Part shown: positions 9,621 through 20,198 of the stretch, piece after piece | Position numbering within the stretch: the first letter of the stretch is position 1 | Layout: each line of letters opens with the position of its first letter | Assembly (NCBI RefSeq): GCF_002307495.1 | Contig: NZ_NTMR01000011.1 | Coordinates: forward strand, 222,273 to 286,272 | Source of the DNA: Pseudomonas abyssi | GTDB lineage: Bacteria; Pseudomonadota; Gammaproteobacteria; Pseudomonadales; Pseudomonadaceae | Direction of reading: 5' to 3' | DNA: 64,000 nucleotides | Notes under the pieces: model-generated | Told to the model about the DNA's origin: nothing | The model's database searches: none | What the model saw: only the letters and a program-made list of their open reading frames with translations | Translations under genes and position numbers: made by a program

Positions 9621-9637
9621 CTTTGGTTTTGCCGTGA

Positions 9638-12028
9638 TTACAGGTTTTGGTAACGGTTGATATCGAATAGACCCGCTTGGGTCGGATCAGTTTCTTCTAC
9701 GTACTGACGGAAGTCAGACAAGATCTCCCAAAACTGCGGGTGTGTGCGGCGCACGCCCCAGCGGTCAGCGATGCTGTGCAGTTGCTCAGCAGTCCGGGCT
9801 GCTTGCAGAGCAGCGACAAAGTCCGGTAGTGCTTCCAGCTCCACGTCAAAACTGAAGTTGGGGTAGCTGCCGAGGGTGCCCTCCATGATGGTCAGATCAT
9901 CGCGCTCGGGTTGCAGGCGATCCTTCTCGCCGAACATGAACGCGACGTTGGTGTGCGCGCGGTTGTGCACCAGGCTGTACACCCAGCGTTGCTCTGCGCT
10001 GGTGATGCGCAGAAAGCTGACTTCCGGCAGCTGTTGGATCACCGGCAGGGTGGCACCGGTGCCTTGAGCCAGTGGCTGCAGCAAGCGCTGGATTTTCTGC
10101 TGCTCGGGCCCGAGGTCGGGGCGTTGGCAGTTATTCTGCGGGCAGCGGTTCAGGGTGTCCGGTGTGCCGGAAACGGCTCCGGCACGCTCGGCCAGCAGCA
10201 CAGCAAAGCGCCGCATCACGGCTGCGTTGTTGCCCTGGGTGTCGCCGTAGTCCAGGGCGGTGGGTGTATTGCGATCCAGGTCGGTGTAGGCAATCGCGTC
10301 CTTGAGCTGCGCATGCCCCTGATACCACTGGTCATACAGAGCCCGACGTTGTGCGGCAGGGACGAAGCGTAGGAAATTCTGCTCCGAACCGTTGCGGATC
10401 AGGTCAAAGTAGAGGCGGGTCTGGGCCTGATGCGAGAGGCTGCCGAATACGTTGAAGTTGACCACCAGCTCGTAATAGGTGCGCTCGAGCAGCGGGTAAT
10501 CCATGACCCAGATCGTATCGGGCACCTTGCCCCACAGCCCCTTGCGTACCGAGGCACTGTCGTGATGGCGGAAAATGGTTAGCAACGCGTCCTGGTTGTA
10601 GCCGTCACCATCCCACAGCTCATCCAGGGTCGCACCGCCGGTTTTGCGCTGTCCGTAGTGCTGGTGACGCAGTTGCAGATACTGGTTGCGCTTGCTGCTG
10701 TACTTCAGCCAGGCGCTGCCCAGGTCCAACAGGTCGCTGTCCTGGCCCGGCAGGCCCAGTAGCGGTGTGGTCTGACTGCGATACAGCGGATTGTTGACGT
10801 AGGCTTCCTGAGCCGGGTCCTCGAAAATGGCCCAGAAGTGATCACGAATCACGTCAGTCGCCACTTGTCCGCGGCACACCGGGCCGCGAATGAAGGTGCG
10901 AACAAAGTACTCTGCGGTATCCAGCATGAACTCGTAACGTGCCTTGGCCGGAATGGAGATGAAGGTAGCGAAGGGATTGGCGCGTTCGCTGTAACCGTAG
11001 CCGGGCAGCACCGCCAGGTCCCAGTCGTCGCCCAGAAATAGCTGTTGCCAGCGCTGCATGCGCTGATCGTCCAGGCCGTAGGTGATGTGGGTTTTCTCTA
11101 CCAGAGTTTCGCGCAGGGGCCGTAGCCGATAGTAAAAAGCCTGCTCCGGAGCGTCATTGGGCCGCACAGTGCGCAGCGGCACCACCGGCTCGCCCGGCGG
11201 CGTGCTGGAGCGCACCAGCTCGTAGAAGCTGCTGCCATTGATGGTCGGGAAGTGGATGTGTGCCACAAACAGGTGCTCGAACAGATAGCGGGCGACCAGG
11301 TGCTCGCGTCGGCCTGTCTGGTTGAAGAAGTTTTCCCAGCGCTCAATGCTGGCGGTCTCGGCGGCTGAGGGCTGCCAGGGCATGGGTTCGGTGACGGCGC
11401 CTTCGGCAATCCACTGGCTCAGGCGGGCAAACTCGTCGGCGCTCAAACCGGTGGTGGCGTACGGCATCCCGCCGTGCGGGTTGGCTTGGGCGTAGTCAGC
11501 AAAGGTATCCAGGGTGGGGCAGCTGAAGCTATGGGCAGTGCCGATCTTGATCTCGTCCGGCAGGCGGCTGTTGGCGGGCAGCGGGTTACGTTGGCCGAGC
11601 TCAAGCATGCGGAACAGTAAAGAGCCGTTGAGCCCCGCGGCGGCCCCCTGATCGGCATCGTGCAGTACCGAGAAGAAACCCTGCTCACGCCACTGGGCCT
11701 CGCTTTGTGCGTCGGTACCCAGGCGGGTTGGCGGCATGTCCTCCAGGCGCATGGCATTGTAGACCTGCTGCTGTGAGGCGCCCCGCTTGACGCCGTCGGC
11801 GCTGGTCAGCTTGAGCTGACAGGGTGCGTCGTAGCAGCCGTGGCAAGCCATGCAGCGATTTTCCAGAAGGGGTTTGATGTCGCGCTGATAGGCAAAGCTC
11901 TGTTGCGGCGATACCGCAGGCTCGCTGTGGGGGTATTGGGGTATCTCGCTGCAGGCGATGATCAAGGCGGTGAGCGTTAACAAACCCAAGCCGATCAACC
12001 CGCGAAACGGGCGTGAGGATAACTTCAT
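9638..12028 (-). CDS. cti: Periplasmic fatty acid cis/trans isomerase
   Basis: Cti converts cis-unsaturated membrane fatty acids to trans, stiffening the membrane under solvent, heat or salt stress; it works in the periplasm and needs a c-type haem. The 796-residue protein has an N-terminal signal sequence and the haem motif CMACH followed by a further CYDAPC cysteine pair. The length is usual for the family. ATG 12028 has AAAGGATTACCGCC upstream. The signal ends IIACSE, which resembles a lipobox, so lipid anchoring is possible. With fabAB at 30008-31749 it makes this a membrane-lipid-rich window. Expression is commonly constitutive. Confidence 0.95.
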   Translation of the reverse strand: MKLSSRPFRGLIGLGLLTLTALIIACSEIPQYPHSEPAVSPQQSFAYQRDIKPLLENRCMACHGCYDAPCQLKLTSADGVKRGASQQQVYNAMRLEDMPPTRLGTDAQSEAQWREQGFFSVLHDADQGAAAGLNGSLLFRMLELGQRNPLPANSRLPDEIKIGTAHSFSCPTLDTFADYAQANPHGGMPYATTGLSADEFARLSQWIAEGAVTEPMPWQPSAAETASIERWENFFNQTGRREHLVARYLFEHLFVAHIHFPTINGSSFYELVRSSTPPGEPVVPLRTVRPNDAPEQAFYYRLRPLRETLVEKTHITYGLDDQRMQRWQQLFLGDDWDLAVLPGYGYSERANPFATFISIPAKARYEFMLDTAEYFVRTFIRGPVCRGQVATDVIRDHFWAIFEDPAQEAYVNNPLYRSQTTPLLGLPGQDSDLLDLGSAWLKYSSKRNQYLQLRHQHYGQRKTGGATLDELWDGDGYNQDALLTIFRHHDSASVRKGLWGKVPDTIWVMDYPLLERTYYELVVNFNVFGSLSHQAQTRLYFDLIRNGSEQNFLRFVPAAQRRALYDQWYQGHAQLKDAIAYTDLDRNTPTALDYGDTQGNNAAVMRRFAVLLAERAGAVSGTPDTLNRCPQNNCQRPDLGPEQQKIQRLLQPLAQGTGATLPVIQQLPEVSFLRITSAEQRWVYSLVHNRAHTNVAFMFGEKDRLQPERDDLTIMEGTLGSYPNFSFDVELEALPDFVAALQAARTAEQLHSIADRWGVRRTHPQFWEILSDFRQYVEETDPTQAGLFDINRYQNL

Positions 12029-12106
12029 GGCGGTAATCCTTTGGGCGTAATCAGCGGTCCGGGTATGGTGCATGAAGCAGGCCCGCCAACGCCAGTGCCA
12101 ACGGAG

Positions 12107-12955
12107 TTAGCGGCTGGCTGGTTTGGGACCCGCGATCACCAGTGCGATACCGCCCAGAATTGCTAGCGACGCCAGTGCCAGCGTCACGCTTGGTGTTTCA
12201 CCAAGCAGCAGCAGGCCGCCAACGGCGGTGATCACCGGCACGCTGAGCTGGACGCTGGCTGCGGCACTGGCGCGCAAACCGGGGAGCGCGGCGTACCAGA
12301 TGGCGTAGCCCAGCCCGGAGGTAAAGGCGCCTGATGCCAGCGCGAGGAGCACTCCGTTGGTGTCGAGCGTCAGCCTTGGCAGCGTGAGCAGCGTCAGCAG
12401 CAGAGTCACCGGGACCGCGCGGGCAAAGTTGCCGGCCGTGGCCGCCAGCGGGTCGGTGGCACCGCGTCCACGCAGTGAATACAGCCCCCAAGCGACACCC
12501 GCGCTCAGCATGCTCAACGCGGGCATTGCCGGCGGCGCGCTGGCGCCGGGCAGCAGCAGGACAGCCAAGCCAGCCAGCGCCAGCAAGAAACCGCCGGTCT
12601 GCAGTACACCGAGCCGTTCGCCGCGCAGTAGGCCAATGCCGAGCATGCTCACCTGTACCGCAGCAAACAGCAGCAAGGCGCCGCTGGCGGCATCGAGCTG
12701 GATGTAGGCCCAGGAAAAGGCGGCGGCGTAGACGAACAGTGCGATGGCCGAACCCCAGTTGCCGCTAGCCACCACGGGTTGACTGCGGCAGCGCAATAGC
12801 AGCCAGAGTACGGCTGCGCCGGAGACTAGACGCAGGCTGGTGAAGCTCGCCGGGTCGATCGCGGTATCGCGCAATGCCATGCGACAGAGTACCGAGTTGC
12901 CGGCAAACGCCAACATCGCGAGGGTTGTCAGTAGAGACAGGCGGGCAAGTGACAT
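12107..12955 (-). CDS. EamA/DMT-family transporter
   Basis: The 282-residue inner-membrane protein has ten predicted transmembrane helices arranged as two five-helix EamA repeats, with the second repeat beginning near ARAVPVTLLLTLLTLP. EamA permeases export metabolites or amino acids, but the substrate cannot be inferred. The start at 12955 has TTGGAG six bases upstream; an in-frame ATG at 12967 is less well placed. It lies 57 bases after the sigma-54 activator gene and 78 bases before cti and could be read with either. Confidence 0.88.
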   Translation of the reverse strand: MSLARLSLLTTLAMLAFAGNSVLCRMALRDTAIDPASFTSLRLVSGAAVLWLLLRCRSQPVVASGNWGSAIALFVYAAAFSWAYIQLDAASGALLLFAAVQVSMLGIGLLRGERLGVLQTGGFLLALAGLAVLLLPGASAPPAMPALSMLSAGVAWGLYSLRGRGATDPLAATAGNFARAVPVTLLLTLLTLPRLTLDTNGVLLALASGAFTSGLGYAIWYAALPGLRASAAASVQLSVPVITAVGGLLLLGETPSVTLALASLAILGGIALVIAGPKPASR

Positions 12956-13012
12956 GGTGCGCTCCAACGAGACCAGCCCCCATCTGGCCTGTTTTGCCCG
13001 TGCATAGCAATG

Positions 13013-14548
13013 CTACTTTGGGGTGGCGGCGGTCACGCCCAGGCGCTGCATGCGATACAGCAGGGTGCGGCGCGGCAGACCCAAGGCCTGGGCGGTCAGG
13101 GTCTGGTTGCCGCCATACAGTTGCAACCCTTCGATCAGCAGGTTGCGCTCCACCACGTCAAGCTGCTCGCGCAGTCCAAGACGGTGCGCGTGCTGCGGGG
13201 TACCCGGCAGCTGCAGATGCTCAGGCAGCAGCAGATTGCCGTCGCACAGCAATAGCGCGCGGGCGATCAGCCCCTTGAGTTCGCGCACGTTGCCGGGGAA
13301 GCGGTGGCTGGCCAGGTAGGCGAGTGCACTGTCACTCCAGTGGCAGGGGCTGCGTTGCAGGAAGGTGCAGGTGTCTGCAGCAAAGTGCAGGGCCAGCTGA
13401 CGGATATCGGCGCCGCGCTCGCGCAGCGGCGGCAGCTCGATCGGGAAGTGGCCCAGCCGGTAGTACAGGTCTTCGCGAAACAGGCCTCGTTGCACCTGCT
13501 CGTGCAGGCGCTGATGGGTGGCAGCGATGATGCGTACGTCCACCCGGTGGCTGCGGGTGCTTCCCAGTGGGCGGATCTCGCCTTCCTGCAGCACGCGCAG
13601 CAACTTCGCTTGCAGTGCCAGCGGCATGTCGCCTATTTCATCGAGAAACAGGGTGCCGCCGTCGGCGGCATCGAACAGGCCGGCGCGATCCTGCATTGCA
13701 CCGGTGAAGGCGCCCTTGCGGTAGCCGAACAACTCGCTTTCAAGCAACTGCTCGGGTAGGGCGCTGCAGTTCTGGGCAATAAACGCCTGACTACGGCGAA
13801 AGCCGTAGTCGTGAATCGCCCGGGCAACGAGTTCCTTGCCGGTGCCGGTTTCGCCGCCGATCAATACTGTCACCGGGTTGTGCAGTACCTTGCTGATCAG
13901 GCGGTACACCTGCTGCATCGCCGGGCTTTGGCCAATCAGCCCGAAGCTACCGTGCGCTGGCTGGGTGCTGGGCAGAGCGGGGGAGTCGTCGCGAGCGTGC
14001 TGCAGGTCCCGTTGCTGCTGCAGCAGCCGCAGCCGACCCAACCCGATACTGCCCAGATGGCTCAGCGGCTCGCTCAGTGCGTCGGCGATGTCGCCCTGGT
14101 GCCGCGCCAGCACCAGTAAACCGGCCAGTTGCTGGTTGGCGTCATGCAGAGGCAGGCATAGCAGGCTACGCCAGGGTTGCACGGTTTCAGGCAGGAAGGG
14201 CGTTGCGTACAGGCTGCGGTCGAGCGCGCGCAGGTTCAGGCTGCGGTTCTGGGACAGGCAGTATTGCAGCAGTTGCTGATCAAACCAGTTGACTGGGTCT
14301 TCCTCCGGTTCGATCTGCAACGGCGCACCATCGAGCCACTGGCTGTTCAGGTGCAGCCCGGTGTGGGTCTTGTCCAGCAGGTAGAGTTGCGCCAGTGCGC
14401 ACTGGCTGAAATTGCTGGCGCAGGCCAGCAATTGATGCTGCAGCTGTCGCGGGTCGCTGGCGAGCTCGGCCAGGCAGGCCAGTACAGGTGCGGCGCAGGT
14501 CAATGGGTGCAGGGTCTCCGGTAGCCCAAGTGATTCAAGCGAAGTCAC
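13013..14548 (-). CDS. vasH: Sigma-54-dependent activator of the type VI operon (VasH/Sfa2-like)
   Basis: The 511-residue activator has an N-terminal GAF-like sensory region (about 1-170), a central AAA+ domain with Walker A GETGTGKE, the sigma-54 contact loop GAFTGA and Walker [10 protein letters not shown], and a C-terminal Fis-type helix-turn-helix ([20 protein letters not shown]). Such regulators sit at the end of type VI clusters and drive hcp and related promoters with RpoN. The GTG start at 14548 has GGGAGG eight bases upstream and overlaps the clpV end by 14 bases, implying coupling. Its targets, such as hcp, are not in this window. Confidence 0.9.
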   Translation of the reverse strand: MTSLESLGLPETLHPLTCAAPVLACLAELASDPRQLQHQLLACASNFSQCALAQLYLLDKTHTGLHLNSQWLDGAPLQIEPEEDPVNWFDQQLLQYCLSQNRSLNLRALDRSLYATPFLPETVQPWRSLLCLPLHDANQQLAGLLVLARHQGDIADALSEPLSHLGSIGLGRLRLLQQQRDLQHARDDSPALPSTQPAHGSFGLIGQSPAMQQVYRLISKVLHNPVTVLIGGETGTGKELVARAIHDYGFRRSQAFIAQNCSALPEQLLESELFGYRKGAFTGAMQDRAGLFDAADGGTLFLDEIGDMPLALQAKLLRVLQEGEIRPLGSTRSHRVDVRIIAATHQRLHEQVQRGLFREDLYYRLGHFPIELPPLRERGADIRQLALHFAADTCTFLQRSPCHWSDSALAYLASHRFPGNVRELKGLIARALLLCDGNLLLPEHLQLPGTPQHAHRLGLREQLDVVERNLLIEGLQLYGGNQTLTAQALGLPRRTLLYRMQRLGVTAATPK

Positions 14549-17015
14549 AGCAAATGCCTCCCTGTTCGGCAACAGACAAGTGGAGGGTTCGGGGGCTGGG
14601 GGCGTCGGCCAGCAGCTGATTGGCAATGGGTGTCTGGATATGACGCTCTATCCAACGCTCGATCAGACGCGCGCCGCCTTCGGTATGGCATTGCTTGGCG
14701 ATATGAGCCGCTAGCGGGGCCTCGTAGGTCACGCTCAGTTGGCGGGCGCTGAGGCGGTCAGCAAGTCGCTGCAGGCGTTGTCTTGCCACCGCCGCCAGCG
14801 CATCGGTACCCATGGGGTAGTAGGGCAGTACGCGCATGCGTGCCAGCAGCGCTGGTTTGAAGTGCGCACGCAGGCTGGGCTCAATGTGTTTCAGCAGGCT
14901 GGCAACTTGTGGTCGCTGGGCTTGGCAAAGGTGGTTGATCTGTTCGCTGGCCAAGTTAGAGGTGAGCAGGATCAGGGTATTGCGAAAGTCGATCTCGCGA
15001 CCCTCGCCGTCGTTGGCAGTGCCCTTGTCGAAGACCTGGTAGAACAGATTCAGTAGTTGGGGGTGTGCCTTTTCGACTTCGTCCAGCAGTACCACCGAGT
15101 AGGGGCGCCGCCGCACTGCTTCGGTCAACTGGCCACCTTCGCCGTAGCCCACATATCCGGGAGGGGCGCCAATGAGTCGGGCCAGACTGTGTGGCTCCTG
15201 ATACTCGCCCATGTTGACGATGGTGAGAAAGTCGGGCCCGCCGTACAGCAACTCGGCAATGGCCTCTGCCGTCGCGGTCTTGCCGACGCCACTGGGGCCG
15301 ACCAGTAAAAACACACCGCTGGGGCGATCCGGACGGCTCAGGCCCAGAGCGGCGGCGCGCAAGCCCTGATCCAGCTCGACGATAGCCTCCTGCTGGCCAT
15401 ACAGTCGTTGGGCCAGCTGGTCGGCAAAGCGAGCAATCTGCTCACTGCGGCTACCCTGCAGGCGCGTCAGCGGAATGCCGGTCCAGCCGCTGACGACCTC
15501 GGCGACGGCGCGGCGGTCTACTTCAGCGCTGACCAGCGGCAGGTCTTGCTGCAGGGCGACCAGGTCGGCGCGCACGCTGCCCTGCTGCTGATCGTCCTGA
15601 TGCAGTTGCTCAGCCAGGGCGCGTTGCCTGGCCCAATGCTCGTGCAATGCCTGAGCTTGTTCCAACGCGGCGGGCTGGGCGCTCTGCAGGTGGTCCAGCT
15701 CGGCGAGGTCAACGGTTAGGCCGCGTCGGTGATCGTGCTCCAAGGCGGCGCCATGCTGCTGCAGCTGTTGTGCCTGCGCCTGCAGGTGTTCCACCTCCAG
15801 CGGAGCGCAGGCCAGGTTGACGCGTGTCCGGGCGCAGGCGGTATCCAGCAGGTCTATGGCCTTGTCTGGCAGTTGCCGATCAGGCAGGTAGCGCGCAGCC
15901 AGCTCGACAGCGGCGACGATCGCTTCGTCTGTGATGTGCAAGCCGTGGTCTGCCGCGTAGCGGGGGGCCAGGCCACGCAGAACAGCTGTTGCCTGAGCTA
16001 CATCGGGCGCATGCAGTATGACTGGCTGAAAGCGCCGGGCCAGCGCTGGGTCCTTGTCGATGTGCCTGCGGTACTCGCTCCAGGTGGTGGCTGCAATGGC
16101 CTTGAGGTTGCCTCTGGCCAGCGCTGGCTTGAGCAGGTTGGCTGTATCGGCAGTACCGGCGTCACCGCCATGGCCGATCAGGGTGTGCGCCTCATCAATG
16201 AACAGAATGATGCGTGCACCAGGCTGGCTTGCCGCGCGAAGGACGCCCTGCAGGCGGCGCTCCAGCTCGCCGCGCATGCCCGCGCCGGCCTGCAGCAGGC
16301 CTAGATCCAGTGCCAGCACCCGGTAGTCGCGCAGTACGCCCGGCACCGTGCCGGCGATGATGCGTTGTGCCAGGCCCTCGACCAGCGCACTCTTGCCCAC
16401 GCCTGCCTCGCCGAGGATCGCCGGGTTGCTTTTGCGGCGCCGGCACAGGATATCTATCAACTGTCGCAGCTCGCTTTCGCGCCCCAGGACCGGGTCCAGC
16501 TCCCCCTCTTTGGCTTGCCGGGTAAGGTCCTGGGTAAATTCCTCCAATAGCTGGTCCGGTGGCTCAGACTCGGCGCCGTGCCCCTGGTTATCCTGCTCAA
16601 GCACCTGCTCGGCGTTGAGCGTCGCCAGTAGCTCGGGGTTGGCTGGCGGGCTGCGCAGCCAGGCAAGCAATAGGGCTCGCTGGTCGATAAGGCGCTGTTG
16701 CAGCTCGGTGCTGGCGAGCAGCAGTGCCTGTTGCAGCCAGGCAATCAATGCGCTCGACAGCACCGGATTGCGCTGCGCCTCGGCGGGTGAGCCTGCTAGC
16801 TGCAGGGCAGATGCAATAACGTCGGGCTCCTGGCCGCTGGCAAGTAGCGCGCGCTTCAGCAGGCTGTCTGGTCGTTGCAGCAGGCACAGCAGCAGGTCTT
16901 CCGGTTGCACGCTGTGGCCACCACGCTGCAGGCAGTGCGCTGCGGCAGCTTCAAGGTCGCGGCGCAGGTCCTGGCTGAGCAGGCGTATGAGTTGGTGCAG
17001 GTCGATATTCAGCAT
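14535..17015 (-). CDS. clpV: Type VI sheath-recycling ATPase ClpV (TssH)
   Basis: ClpV disassembles the contracted TssB/TssC sheath for reuse. The 826-residue protein has the Clp N domain (about 1-150), a first AAA+ domain with GEAGVGKS (about 205), a coiled middle region, and a second AAA+ domain with GPSGVGKT (about 570) and ending in a ClpB-like small domain. The start ATG overlaps the tssG stop by 7 bases. The gene order (tssG-clpV-sigma-54 activator) is that of the H2-type clusters of P. aeruginosa. Confidence 0.96.
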   Translation of the reverse strand: MLNIDLHQLIRLLSQDLRRDLEAAAAHCLQRGGHSVQPEDLLLCLLQRPDSLLKRALLASGQEPDVIASALQLAGSPAEAQRNPVLSSALIAWLQQALLLASTELQQRLIDQRALLLAWLRSPPANPELLATLNAEQVLEQDNQGHGAESEPPDQLLEEFTQDLTRQAKEGELDPVLGRESELRQLIDILCRRRKSNPAILGEAGVGKSALVEGLAQRIIAGTVPGVLRDYRVLALDLGLLQAGAGMRGELERRLQGVLRAASQPGARIILFIDEAHTLIGHGGDAGTADTANLLKPALARGNLKAIAATTWSEYRRHIDKDPALARRFQPVILHAPDVAQATAVLRGLAPRYAADHGLHITDEAIVAAVELAARYLPDRQLPDKAIDLLDTACARTRVNLACAPLEVEHLQAQAQQLQQHGAALEHDHRRGLTVDLAELDHLQSAQPAALEQAQALHEHWARQRALAEQLHQDDQQQGSVRADLVALQQDLPLVSAEVDRRAVAEVVSGWTGIPLTRLQGSRSEQIARFADQLAQRLYGQQEAIVELDQGLRAAALGLSRPDRPSGVFLLVGPSGVGKTATAEAIAELLYGGPDFLTIVNMGEYQEPHSLARLIGAPPGYVGYGEGGQLTEAVRRRPYSVVLLDEVEKAHPQLLNLFYQVFDKGTANDGEGREIDFRNTLILLTSNLASEQINHLCQAQRPQVASLLKHIEPSLRAHFKPALLARMRVLPYYPMGTDALAAVARQRLQRLADRLSARQLSVTYEAPLAAHIAKQCHTEGGARLIERWIERHIQTPIANQLLADAPSPRTLHLSVAEQGGICCDFA

Positions 17016-18025
17016 GGGGCGGTGTCTCTTCGGTTGGGTGCCAGCCTGATCAGCGCATCGCTGTCAGGCTCTCCGAGCCAGCTGGTCCAACCCAGGTGAC
17101 ATGGGTTGCGTTGGCCGATGCGCAGTTCACGCAGTTCGTCTCGGCGCAGATGCAGCTGCAGGTCGTACTGCAGGGGAGTGCGCAGTACGAATGCGAGCAG
17201 AGCGCAGAGGGGGGCGTGGTCCTGCCCGGGGGGTAAAAAGCGGTGAAAGTCGTTCCAGTCCAGGTGACGCAGGTGAACCCGAAAGCGGCCGCTGCCATCG
17301 ACAACGGCGCGACCAATGACACAGTCGCGGGACAGCGTGCTGCTGCTTTGGCCGAGCTGGCATCGCTGCTCTGGCGGGATCTCGATGTGCTGGGCCAGGC
17401 ACTGCTCCAGGTCGATATGCGGGTAGCGGAAGTAGTAGCGCAACACGGCGCAGACCAGCTCGGCCGACTGGCTGCGCATGCCGATGAGCCCCAGATAGGG
17501 CAACAGTCGGCGCGGCTCCAGGCCGGCATCGGTGTTGCCGCAGTCCAGCCCGGCTGTGGCCAGCAGGCGCAGCGATAGCTGATCGCTCGCGCCACCCTGA
17601 AATCGGCTGTAGTAACGGTACTTCTGCCATATAGGCAGCAGCAGGCGTTGCAGACGGTCGTGGAACAGGTCCAGCAGGTCGCGGATGCTGCGGCTGCCAG
17701 CATCTTCACCAAGGGCCTGCTCGACGTAGCTTGCCGGCAGCGGCGAGGCGGCACCGCTGAGGGCGATCAGGTTGAGCTGCAGATGGCAGTGAAGACCGTC
17801 GGCGCGCTGTTCGAATGTCAACTTCTCGATATCGCGTGTGGCGAAGCCCAGGCTCGGGTTGGCGCTGAAGCTGATGTGGCGGTACAGCGCTTGCGGGCTC
17901 AGTGTGGGGTGTTGCAGTTGCAACTGGTCCAGCAGTCGCAGCAGGGCCTGGTAAAGACTGTAGTGCTGAATGTCCCGCTGCAGACGGGTCAGAACAGGGG
18001 CTGGTGGCCCAAGCGCGGCACCCAT
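17009..18025 (-). CDS. tssG: Type VI baseplate protein TssG
   Basis: TssG forms the baseplate wedge together with TssE, TssF and TssK. The 338-residue protein shows the family features: an N-terminal helical stretch with [10 protein letters not shown], the [11 protein letters not shown] strand block, the [16 protein letters not shown] segment and [13 protein letters not shown] near the C-terminus. It overlaps tssF by 37 bases and clpV by 7 bases, which indicates a tightly coupled operon. Confidence 0.94.
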   Translation of the reverse strand: MGAALGPPAPVLTRLQRDIQHYSLYQALLRLLDQLQLQHPTLSPQALYRHISFSANPSLGFATRDIEKLTFEQRADGLHCHLQLNLIALSGAASPLPASYVEQALGEDAGSRSIRDLLDLFHDRLQRLLLPIWQKYRYYSRFQGGASDQLSLRLLATAGLDCGNTDAGLEPRRLLPYLGLIGMRSQSAELVCAVLRYYFRYPHIDLEQCLAQHIEIPPEQRCQLGQSSSTLSRDCVIGRAVVDGSGRFRVHLRHLDWNDFHRFLPPGQDHAPLCALLAFVLRTPLQYDLQLHLRRDELRELRIGQRNPCHLGWTSWLGEPDSDALIRLAPNRRDTAPC

Positions 18026-19767
18026 TGATAGGCATCCCCCTGTAGTGTGCTGACAGACAGTTCGTGGTAGGTGTTCAGGCAGGCGTGATGGGCCAGAAAC
18101 TCGTTTAGCACCGAGCAGAACAGGTACAGGTCGCCTGCGCCGTTATAGTGTTCCGCGTCGAGCTGCAGTTCGGTGCGAATGCCGCGCAACGGCAGGCCCT
18201 GTTGAAGCCGGGCAACCTGCCGGTGGCTGACCCGGGTCAGGCCATCCAGGCGCTGTTGACTGACGCGCGCGGCCTGCTGGTCGTAGTGACGCGGCAGGTC
18301 GTAGGAGCCGAGCACTCGGCGTAAGGCGCCAATGTCTTCCAGGCTCTGGTAGTTCAGGGCCATGTTGCTGATCAGCCGCCATAGGCCGTCTTCATGCAGT
18401 GGTGGCGCGTAACTGGGCGTTACCCGCCCGATATTGCGAAACTGGATGAACTCGGGCGTGCCCTCGCAGGGCAGACAAATGTCACCTTGCGCGAGACGGG
18501 TGGGCAGGTGGTGATTGGTACAGGTCAGCTCGACCGAGAGGGTTTCCTGCTGGTCCTGTGTCTGCGGAGCAAAACACAGGTAGCTGTCGGGGTTGTCGCC
18601 AAGCAGCGAGGGATATTGTCGCAGACTGTAGCAAGGCACGGGCTCGCTGCTGCCCAGTTGCCGGTCATGTTCGAAGGACTCGAACGGCGCGTAGCGCCGG
18701 TAGCCCATGCCGCCCGGTTTCCAGCCTGTGACGCGGTCAACCGAGAAAATGCCGCAGTGCTCGCCCGCCAGCTCCGATGGACGCAGCAGGTACCGGTCTT
18801 GTCGGCCATCCAGTCGAATGGGGGTGGCGTCGTGGGCGAACAGGTTGACGACCGGCGCGCAGTGCAATCGCAGGTGCTCGCGGCCCGGACTGATCTGCCG
18901 ACAGCCTGGATGACGTAGCTCGAACTGCAGGGTCAGGGCACGCGCGGCCTTGAGGTTGTCGCCGGCCTGATGCTGCCACTGCTCCAGACCCTTGAGTTCG
19001 ACGAACAGAAATTTTTCCGCAAAGGCGAAATATTCCTGCAGGTGTCGGTAACCGCTAAAGGTGTTGTCAGGGTAGGGCAGCAATGCCTGCTCAGCCTCGA
19101 AGCCGGCGGCCTGCAGGTGTTCCGATGGCAGCGTGAGAGCGCTGTGCGCTGTGTTCAACGGCAGACCATCGGCATCCAGTGCCTGTACCTTGATGCTTTG
19201 CAGGTGCTGGGTCAGAAACAGGTAGAGATTGCGGCTGACGTGTTCGTCACCGCTGAGGTGCAGGCGCAGGCTGTCGAGTTTGACGCTGTGCAGGCTGCCT
19301 TCGCTGGTCAGTTGCAGGCGCAGGTCCAGCCGCGCGCCCAGACTATGGCTTTGGTAGTCAATGTGCTGAATGTCCAGTGGCAGCAAACGCGTTGGGCCTG
19401 CGGTGCGAAACCGGCAGCGCACGCCATCTACCGGTTGGGACTCCACCGGTGTCTCTGCCGGGATCAACAGCTCCGGCTGCGGGCGCTTGAGAGGGTCAAA
19501 CTGCAGCATGGCGAACGACGGCAGGGGACGCATGCAGTTGGGCCACAACAGGTGCATCAGCGAGTGAGTCAGCTCGGGCAGTTCGTCGTCCAGCTTCTGG
19601 CGCAGTCGTCCTGTCAGAAAGGCAACCCCTTCGAGCAGGCGTTCAACATCCGGGTCGCTGCTGCTGCTCGCCAGATAGGGTGCTAGCGCTGGATTGCGGC
19701 GGGCAAACTCACGGCCCTGCTCGCGCAGTGCGCTGAGTTCGCTTTGATAATAGTGATTGAACGACAT
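17989..19767 (-). CDS. tssF: Type VI baseplate protein TssF
   Basis: A 592-residue baseplate component of usual length. It begins MSFNHYYQSELSALREQGREF, the family's conserved N-terminus, followed by SSSDPDVERLLEGVAFLTGRLRQKLDDELPE, cut here to its role as the TssF signature around residues 35-65. It lies two bases after tssE and overlaps tssG. It works as part of the wedge that anchors the sheath to the membrane complex. Confidence 0.95.
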   Translation of the reverse strand: MSFNHYYQSELSALREQGREFARRNPALAPYLASSSSDPDVERLLEGVAFLTGRLRQKLDDELPELTHSLMHLLWPNCMRPLPSFAMLQFDPLKRPQPELLIPAETPVESQPVDGVRCRFRTAGPTRLLPLDIQHIDYQSHSLGARLDLRLQLTSEGSLHSVKLDSLRLHLSGDEHVSRNLYLFLTQHLQSIKVQALDADGLPLNTAHSALTLPSEHLQAAGFEAEQALLPYPDNTFSGYRHLQEYFAFAEKFLFVELKGLEQWQHQAGDNLKAARALTLQFELRHPGCRQISPGREHLRLHCAPVVNLFAHDATPIRLDGRQDRYLLRPSELAGEHCGIFSVDRVTGWKPGGMGYRRYAPFESFEHDRQLGSSEPVPCYSLRQYPSLLGDNPDSYLCFAPQTQDQQETLSVELTCTNHHLPTRLAQGDICLPCEGTPEFIQFRNIGRVTPSYAPPLHEDGLWRLISNMALNYQSLEDIGALRRVLGSYDLPRHYDQQAARVSQQRLDGLTRVSHRQVARLQQGLPLRGIRTELQLDAEHYNGAGDLYLFCSVLNEFLAHHACLNTYHELSVSTLQGDAYQWVPRLGHQPLF

Positions 19768-19769
19768 TC

Positions 19770-20198
19770 TCAGTGCGACCCGCTATGCATGACCCGAGTC
19801 TGACCCTGGCCGTCCAGCTCGACGCAAAAGCTGACGGGTTGTTGCAGGTCGGCAAGATTCAACTTTGCTTGGATATCGAATGTCAGGTGCAGGGGATCAG
19901 TGCCGCTGCCTTTGCTGATCACGCGCACTTGTTGCAGACGGGGTTCGTAGCTGCTGATGAAGCGCTCTATAGCCAGGCGGGCCTGTTGGCGGGTGTCGTG
20001 CAGCGACAGGCGCATGTCGTTGAGCTCTGGCAGGCCATAGTCCGGTAGCATCTGGACGCTGCCGGCCCGCGCACTGAGCATGCGCGCCAGGTGGCTGGCG
20101 ATAGAGGCGCTGACACTGAGCTCACGTGGCTGTTGTCCGCGCGCCTCGGCGCTTGCGCCCAGACGCTCGAACAGGGTGCCGTAGTACGGAGCCGCCAT
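19770..20198 (-). CDS. tssE: Type VI baseplate protein TssE (gp25-like)
   Basis: The 142-residue protein is a homologue of phage T4 gp25, the baseplate protein from which sheath polymerisation starts. It shows the typical DYGLPELNDMRLS segment and the gp25 signature EPRLQQVRV. Its ATG shares one base with the tssC stop (TGATG), implying translational reinitiation. Confidence 0.94.
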   Translation of the reverse strand: MAAPYYGTLFERLGASAEARGQQPRELSVSASIASHLARMLSARAGSVQMLPDYGLPELNDMRLSLHDTRQQARLAIERFISSYEPRLQQVRVISKGSGTDPLHLTFDIQAKLNLADLQQPVSFCVELDGQGQTRVMHSGSH

